Origin: Paenibacillus mucilaginosus 3016
GTDB taxonomy: Bacteria; Bacillota; Bacilli; Paenibacillales; NBRC-103111
Direction of reading: 5' to 3'
DNA: 64,000 nt
NCBI RefSeq assembly: GCF_000250655.1
Contig: NC_016935.1
Location: forward strand, 5,846,001-5,910,000
A program made the position numbers and the translations under genes. The notes under the pieces were generated by a model. That model was not told where the DNA came from, searched no databases, and worked only from the letters and a program-made list of their open reading frames with translations. Positions 60,132 to 64,000 of the stretch are shown here, piece by piece; positions within the stretch are counted from its first letter, which is position 1; each line of letters begins with the position of its first letter.

Positions 60132-61087
60132 AAGCCTTCATCCCCCCATCTCTTCGCGAGCGCATTGGAGCCTACGACGAGCACCAGGCCGATCAGGGAT
60201 TTGAACAAGCCGACCGCACTGGCCAGACCGAAGTTCATCTGCTCGAGCCCTACCCGGAACACCCAGGTATCGATGATATCGCTTACAGGCATAACGTGCA
60301 CGTTGTACATGACATAGATTTGTTCGAAGCCCGCATCGAGCAGGTGGCCGAGCTTCAGGATCAGCATCAGCACGATGATGTTGCGGATGCCCGGAAGGGT
60401 GATACTCCAGATCATCCGCAGGCGTCCGGCGCCGTCCACCCGGGCCGCTTCGTAGAGCGTCGGGTCGATCGAGCTCATTGCCGCCAGGTAGATGATCGCC
60501 CCCCAGCCCATGTCCTTCCACATATCGGTGCCGACCAGCACGCTCCGGAACCACTCGCTCGAAGTCAGGAACGGAACCGGATCGAGTCCGCTCTCCGTGA
60601 ACCAGCGGTTGAACAGGCCCGTCGTCTCCGACAGGAAGGCGATCGAGATCCCGTAGACGATGACCCACGACAGGAAGTGGGGCATGAAGCTCAGCGTCTG
60701 GACGACATTGCGGAACCACAGGGTGCGGCATTCGTTGAACAGGACCGCCACGATGATCGGCGGGATCGTGCCGAACACCAATTTATACAGTGAGATGAGC
60801 AGCGTGTTCGTCAGCAGCTGAGAGAAATACGGCGACTCGAAAAAGAACGTAAAGTGCTTGTGCCAGGGGTCCGCCCATGGGCTCGCGAGAATACCGAGCG
60901 AGAAGTCGAACTCCTTGAAGGCGAGAACAGCGCCGAACATCGGAACATAGCGGTATACGATAAAATAGGCCAAACCCGGCAGTAGCATCCAATACAGCAT
61001 CTGGTGCTGCAGTACGGCCTTCCATAGGGAACGCGCCGCCTTCTTCTGCGGATGGGCCGTAGAGCGGATATCTATGGCTCTTTCCAT
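60125..61087 (-). CDS. Sugar ABC transporter permease (LplB-like)
   Basis: Partner CUT1 permease of 320 residues. Six TM segments and the EAA motif SSIDPTLYEAARVDGAGRLRMIWSITLPGI (two pieces), then the VFRVGLEQMNFGLASAVGLFKS segment that is typical of LplB. ATG 61087 follows GGAGG by nine bases; longer frames have no ribosome-binding site. First gene of the operon; a long inverted repeat lies 86-140 nt upstream. Confidence 0.92.
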   Translation of the reverse strand: MERAIDIRSTAHPQKKAARSLWKAVLQHQMLYWMLLPGLAYFIVYRYVPMFGAVLAFKEFDFSLGILASPWADPWHKHFTFFFESPYFSQLLTNTLLISLYKLVFGTIPPIIVAVLFNECRTLWFRNVVQTLSFMPHFLSWVIVYGISIAFLSETTGLFNRWFTESGLDPVPFLTSSEWFRSVLVGTDMWKDMGWGAIIYLAAMSSIDPTLYEAARVDGAGRLRMIWSITLPGIRNIIVLMLILKLGHLLDAGFEQIYVMYNVHVMPVSDIIDTWVFRVGLEQMNFGLASAVGLFKSLIGLVLVVGSNALAKRWGDEGLW

Positions 61088-61172
61088 CTTCCACACCCTC
61101 CTTGATGAGCTTCGTCTTGTTGTACTTATCGTACCAAAGAGAGCTCCCGGGATGAATGCACAAGTTTGTCTT

Positions 61173-61227
61173 CCGGACTGCACGATTTGGGTACAGTTTG
61201 TAAGCGGAACCAAAATGTGCAGTCCGG
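61173..61227. promoter_or_regulatory. 11-bp inverted repeat upstream of the sugar permease
   Basis: CCGGACTGCAC (61173-61183) and GTGCAGTCCGG (61217-61227), perfect arms 33 nt apart, 86-140 nt before the permease start. Could be a YesN-type regulator site pair or a leader stem. Confidence 0.5.
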
Positions 61228-61460
61228 CGAAAAAACGCAAGCGCGGGTGCAGGAAGCGGAAGCTTGGGAGAGCGGGCGGCTGCCTTAAGTAAGGCGCAGG
61301 CTTCCGCCGGGTGATCGCCCGGAGCCAAGCCGGCCGCGTGGGAAACCCGTGCAGGCCCCGCGGGACAGCAGCAAATTTGGTGCAGTGCCTGGACCGCACA
61401 AATCTGTTACTGCCGGCTGGGGGAACGCCCCGGGCAGGGGACCACAGCCCGCCGCAGTCC

Positions 61461-61504
61461 CCTTTTGTTCAGTGCCTTTTTGTTCAGTACGATTTTGTGC
61501 AGTA
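61461..61504. repeat. Three tandem TTTTGTTCAGT repeats
   Basis: CCTTTTGTTCAGTG, CCTTTTTGTTCAGTA and CGATTTTGTGCAGTA follow each other, about 15 bp per unit. A fourth copy (ATTTTGTGCAGT) is at about 61570. Equal spacing near 1.5 helical turns. Confidence 0.65.
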
Positions 61505-61649
61505 CCTGTGAGTGCCTAAAGAGGTACATTGCCCTGTGAGCCGGACGACTTTGGCTTCGGGGCGCCCCATTTTGTGCAGTGAAGGCCAATGCTATGCTCC
61601 TGCCCAATGTGTGCAGCCGCACGCTGCCTGGCTACGCGCTCTCCTGCCC

Positions 61650-63155
61650 TTATGCCTGTGTCCGCCCCCCATGCGTCTTGCGAAAGGCGCCTGGGGTCTC
61701 GTTCGTCCACCGCTTGAAGGTGCGGAAGAAGTAGTTCTCGTTCTCGAAGCCGAGCCGCTCGCCGATCTCCTTCACCGGCATGTTCGTCTCAAGCAGCAGC
61801 TTCTTCGCCTGCTCCACCCGCTGCCGCTGCACGTAAGAGATCAGGTTCTCCCCGGTCTTCTTCTTGAACAGCTTCGAGAAATAGTGGGGATCCATGTTGA
61901 CGAAGCGGGCGAGCCCCGTCAGATTGAGATCCTCATGCAGGTGCCCGTGAATGTGCCGGATGACCTTGTTGAGCTCGGCGTGGTCGGTCTGCAGGTTCGC
62001 GCTCTCGGCCGACGCTTCCTCGTATGCGGCGAGCCGCCGGTACAGCGCCTCCTGGAGCCCCGCGTGCCGCCGCTGCGTCACCAGCTCCTCCGCCGGACCG
62101 CCTGCTGCGCCCAGCATCTTCGCGAACGTACGGTCGCACTGGAGCGCGAAGGCCTTCACGGCCGGCGAAGGCCACCGCCCTTCCTCCATCGCCTTCCAGA
62201 GGCGCCCGAGGAGCTCGCCCGCCGTGCTGCGCTGACGCAGCTCCACGCTCTTCCAAAGGTCGCGCTCCCACTCCCACGCCACCTGCCCTCCGGTACCGCC
62301 GGACGGACGGCCGGGAAGCGGCGGAAGCAGCCCGCGCGCGCCCGAATACCAGGCTTCGTCCAGACCGTTCAGCGTCTGCAGCCAAGCCTCCTCCCAGCCC
62401 CCGGAGGCTGCTTCCGGCAGCCACACCGCGGGCTCCGCCTCCTCCGGCGCCCGCAGGCGGGAAGGGGGCCGCACCCGGCTCCAGTAGAAGCGGGTCGTGA
62501 TCCCGTCGCGCTCGTACTCGAACACGTACGGCCTCTCGCCGCCGAAGTACTCCTCCAGCGCAGCCGCTTCCTTCCCGGCAGGCATCAGCGTGCCGGTCCA
62601 CGCCGTCAGCACGCTGACGTACGGGAACGGCGACAGTGCCGGAGGCTCACCATCCGCGGGTGCGGCCGCATCCATTGCCGGCAGCGCGGCCGCACCCGCG
62701 TGCAGCCTGCGGGCCCACAGGGCGTCGCAGTGCTGCTGCAGGTAGACGGCCGCCGCCGCCTCCCGCTGCAGCCGCTCGCGCTCCAGCTCTTTGGCCGCCT
62801 TGGAGAGCGCGCCGAGCAGCGCCTCCGGGCTCAGGGAGAGCTTGAGCAGATACCCGCTGGCCCCGTGCTCCAGTGCGGATCGGGCGTATTCGAATTCGTT
62901 CATGCAGGTCAGCATGATGAACCGGCTTTCGGGATAGGCGGCCTTCGCCTTCTCGAGCACCTCGATCCCGTCCATTACCGGCATCACAATGTCGCAGATG
63001 ACCAGGTCGGGACGCAGGCGCCCGATCAGCTCCAGCGCCTCTGCGCCGTCCTCCGCCTCCCCCACCAGCCGGAAGCCGGCGGAGGCCCAGTCGACCGTCG
63101 ATTTGATCGTCTCTCTAACATAGGGCTCGTCTTCCACAAGCAGCAGTGTCCACAC
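61650..63155 (-). CDS. YesN-type response regulator with AraC DNA-binding domain
   Basis: Transcription regulator of 501 residues. Receiver domain (about 1-122): LLLVEDEPYVRETI, phospho-acceptor in VICDIVMPVMDG, switch SGYLLKLSLSP. A long middle region (about 125-385) has low conservation. The C-terminal AraC domain (about 395-495): DLNLTGLARFVNMDPHYFSKLFKKKTGENLISYV in two parts, MPVKEIGERLGFENENYFFRTFKRWTNETPGAFRK. Such regulators switch on sugar uptake operons with a YesM-like kinase; the matching kinase gene is not in the window. Translation starts at GTG 63155 with AAAGGAGGGGG upstream. The sugar-uptake operon downstream is the likely target. Confidence 0.9.
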   Translation of the reverse strand: MWTLLLVEDEPYVRETIKSTVDWASAGFRLVGEAEDGAEALELIGRLRPDLVICDIVMPVMDGIEVLEKAKAAYPESRFIMLTCMNEFEYARSALEHGASGYLLKLSLSPEALLGALSKAAKELERERLQREAAAAVYLQQHCDALWARRLHAGAAALPAMDAAAPADGEPPALSPFPYVSVLTAWTGTLMPAGKEAAALEEYFGGERPYVFEYERDGITTRFYWSRVRPPSRLRAPEEAEPAVWLPEAASGGWEEAWLQTLNGLDEAWYSGARGLLPPLPGRPSGGTGGQVAWEWERDLWKSVELRQRSTAGELLGRLWKAMEEGRWPSPAVKAFALQCDRTFAKMLGAAGGPAEELVTQRRHAGLQEALYRRLAAYEEASAESANLQTDHAELNKVIRHIHGHLHEDLNLTGLARFVNMDPHYFSKLFKKKTGENLISYVQRQRVEQAKKLLLETNMPVKEIGERLGFENENYFFRTFKRWTNETPGAFRKTHGGRTQA

Positions 63156-63200
63156 CGCGTCCCCCTCCTTTGATCCTATGAATCCTATGATTCTATCATT

Positions 63201-64000
63201 CTATGATCCCGATCCCTCGATGGCCTGCCGCTGCTCCGCCCCGCCCCCGAAGGGCTTCGAGAGGAGGAACGGCTGGCAGAGGACCGCCTTGCACCCGATC
63301 GGCATGGGCACAAGCTCAAGATATGCCTCGTGGCGGACCAAGAACAGGGTATCGCCGAGGGCCTTATGCCACTGGTCTCCCAGCGCCTTTCAGCGTTCCC
63401 CGGTCCGAGGACACCTCGCGCGGCGCTTCCGCCTCAGGCCCCCACCGCCACAGACGGCCGTTCCCGCGAAGGTACAGCGTCCCGTCTGTGCCCAGGCCGG
63501 CAATCTCCGCCTGTGCGAAGGGGAGCTCCGCCGTCACGGGCGCTCCCTCCGGCGGGAGAAGCACCGCCCGCAGGCTGCCCGCTGCCTCTTCCAGATAGGC
63601 GGTCCAGCCGCCCCGGGTCTCGTACGCCCCGGTGGGCGGCCGCTCCGCCCGGCAGGCCGGCCGTCAGCTCGCTGACGGTTCCGCCGGCAGCCTGCAGAAG
63701 CCGTCTGTCTGAGGCGAAGAGCACCTTCTCCCCGTCCGCCGCCAGCCCGGACGCCTCGCCGACGCCATCTGCGACCGGCTGCACGGTGCCGTCCGGCCGC
63801 AGGCGCGCGATTGAACCCGACGAGACGTACAGCAGTCCGCCGTCTTCCTCGAGCGCAGCTTCCCGGTAGATTGAGCCGTCGAAGGTGCGGGCCAGACCGG
63901 TCGAGGTATCGAATACCGTGCGGTGCACCCCGTCCCCCTGTCATAGAACACATAACCGCCGCGGGCTTCGCCCCGTTCACCGGTCCCCTCCCGGACCAGG
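63201..64000 (-). pseudogene. Beta-propeller-like protein, several frameshifts (5' end outside window)
   Basis: Remains of a gene of unknown function, read from beyond 64000 to a stop at 63201. Blade-like segments are VFYDRG, then (after a break near 63930) VHRTVFDTSTGLARTF, LYVSSGSIARLRPDG, KVLFASDRRLLQAAGG; after a break near 63640 TGAYETRGGWTAYLEEA and IAGLGTDGTLYLRGNGRLW; after a break near 63385 WHKALGDTLFLVRHEAYLEL to the end. Three breaks in 800 bases argue for decay, or for poor sequence in this GC-rich part. The stop is 45 nt before the YesN-like regulator start, so they were probably co-transcribed. Confidence 0.6.

Larger units (their letters stand above)
61088..61649. other. 562-base upstream region of the sugar-uptake operon with repeats
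   Basis: No gene supported. It contains the inverted repeat at 61173-61227 and GTGCAGT-type tandem repeats at 61461-61504, with more scattered GTGCAGT words (61217, 61379, 61575). Confidence 0.55.

Noticed and set aside
59205..60317. Plus-strand frame of 370 codons opposite the sugar permeases
   Set aside because: His/Asp/Arg-rich composition and no homology; both permeases on the other strand are convincing.

Overview
The window looks like a chromosomal segment of a GC-rich, spore-forming Firmicute, most likely Paenibacillus of the P. mucilaginosus type. This is inferred from an Sda sporulation checkpoint protein, a KinA-like kinase, YqkE and YjcZ small proteins, an SLH surface protein, a copper-amine-oxidase-N stalk, a beta-propeller phytase, Lpl-type sugar uptake with a YesN-like regulator, and long spurious open frames opposite the real genes. 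There are no rRNA or tRNA genes, no CRISPR array and no intact insertion sequence.

Layout. 1-5.1 kb: the 5' part of a secreted GH18 chitinase, a frameshifted DinG-type helicase, an integral membrane protein and a small Xre-type regulator. 5.4-11.1 kb: a five-gene oligopeptide ABC operon (ATPases, binding protein, two permeases) behind a palindromic site. 11.4-13.5 kb: phytase with a PhoP-box array, and a PdaA-type deacetylase. 13.5-14.8 kb: a gene-poor stretch with 24-nt repeats arranged in pairs 51 nt apart. 14.8-18.4 kb: YqkE, an AAA ATPase, a zinc phospholipase-C-like protein, a 52-residue protein and an RCC1-repeat protein. 18.5-20.1 kb: a cyclic-di-GMP-I riboswitch, then sda, then a sporulation-type histidine kinase, the most interesting locus. 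20.3-24.3 kb: a binding-protein/permease/ATPase operon of the Fe(III)-type family, with a frameshifted permease.

24.5-32.4 kb: mostly single metabolic genes (GNAT, aldo/keto reductase, DinB, an ArsR/AHSA1 pair with a clear operator, a CuAO-N/NHL-propeller protein, nitroreductase, YjcZ, SLH protein). 32.5-39.8 kb: a secreted M28-M14 double peptidase (frameshifted) and a GH3 glycosidase. 40.2-46.1 kb: small regulators, a candidate structured RNA, an ECF sigma/anti-sigma pair and two alpha/beta hydrolases. 46.2-50.0 kb: a DUF4097-like protein, then a lower-GC TetR/MFS module with two operators, then a PadR-like regulator. 50.5-54.5 kb: small enzymes, an ABC-F ribosome-protection protein behind a terminator that contains its own ribosome-binding site, a thioesterase and an Rrf2 regulator. 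54.7-64 kb: a multidomain secreted GH5 glycanase, an LplABC-type oligosaccharide uptake operon, a YesN-type response regulator and a frameshifted propeller gene cut by the window end.

Together the genes describe a soil organism that secretes chitin-, mannan- and phytate-degrading enzymes, imports peptides and oligosaccharides, and ties sporulation to signals. At least seven single-base frame breaks, several in short homopolymers, suggest that part of the apparent gene decay may be sequence error.
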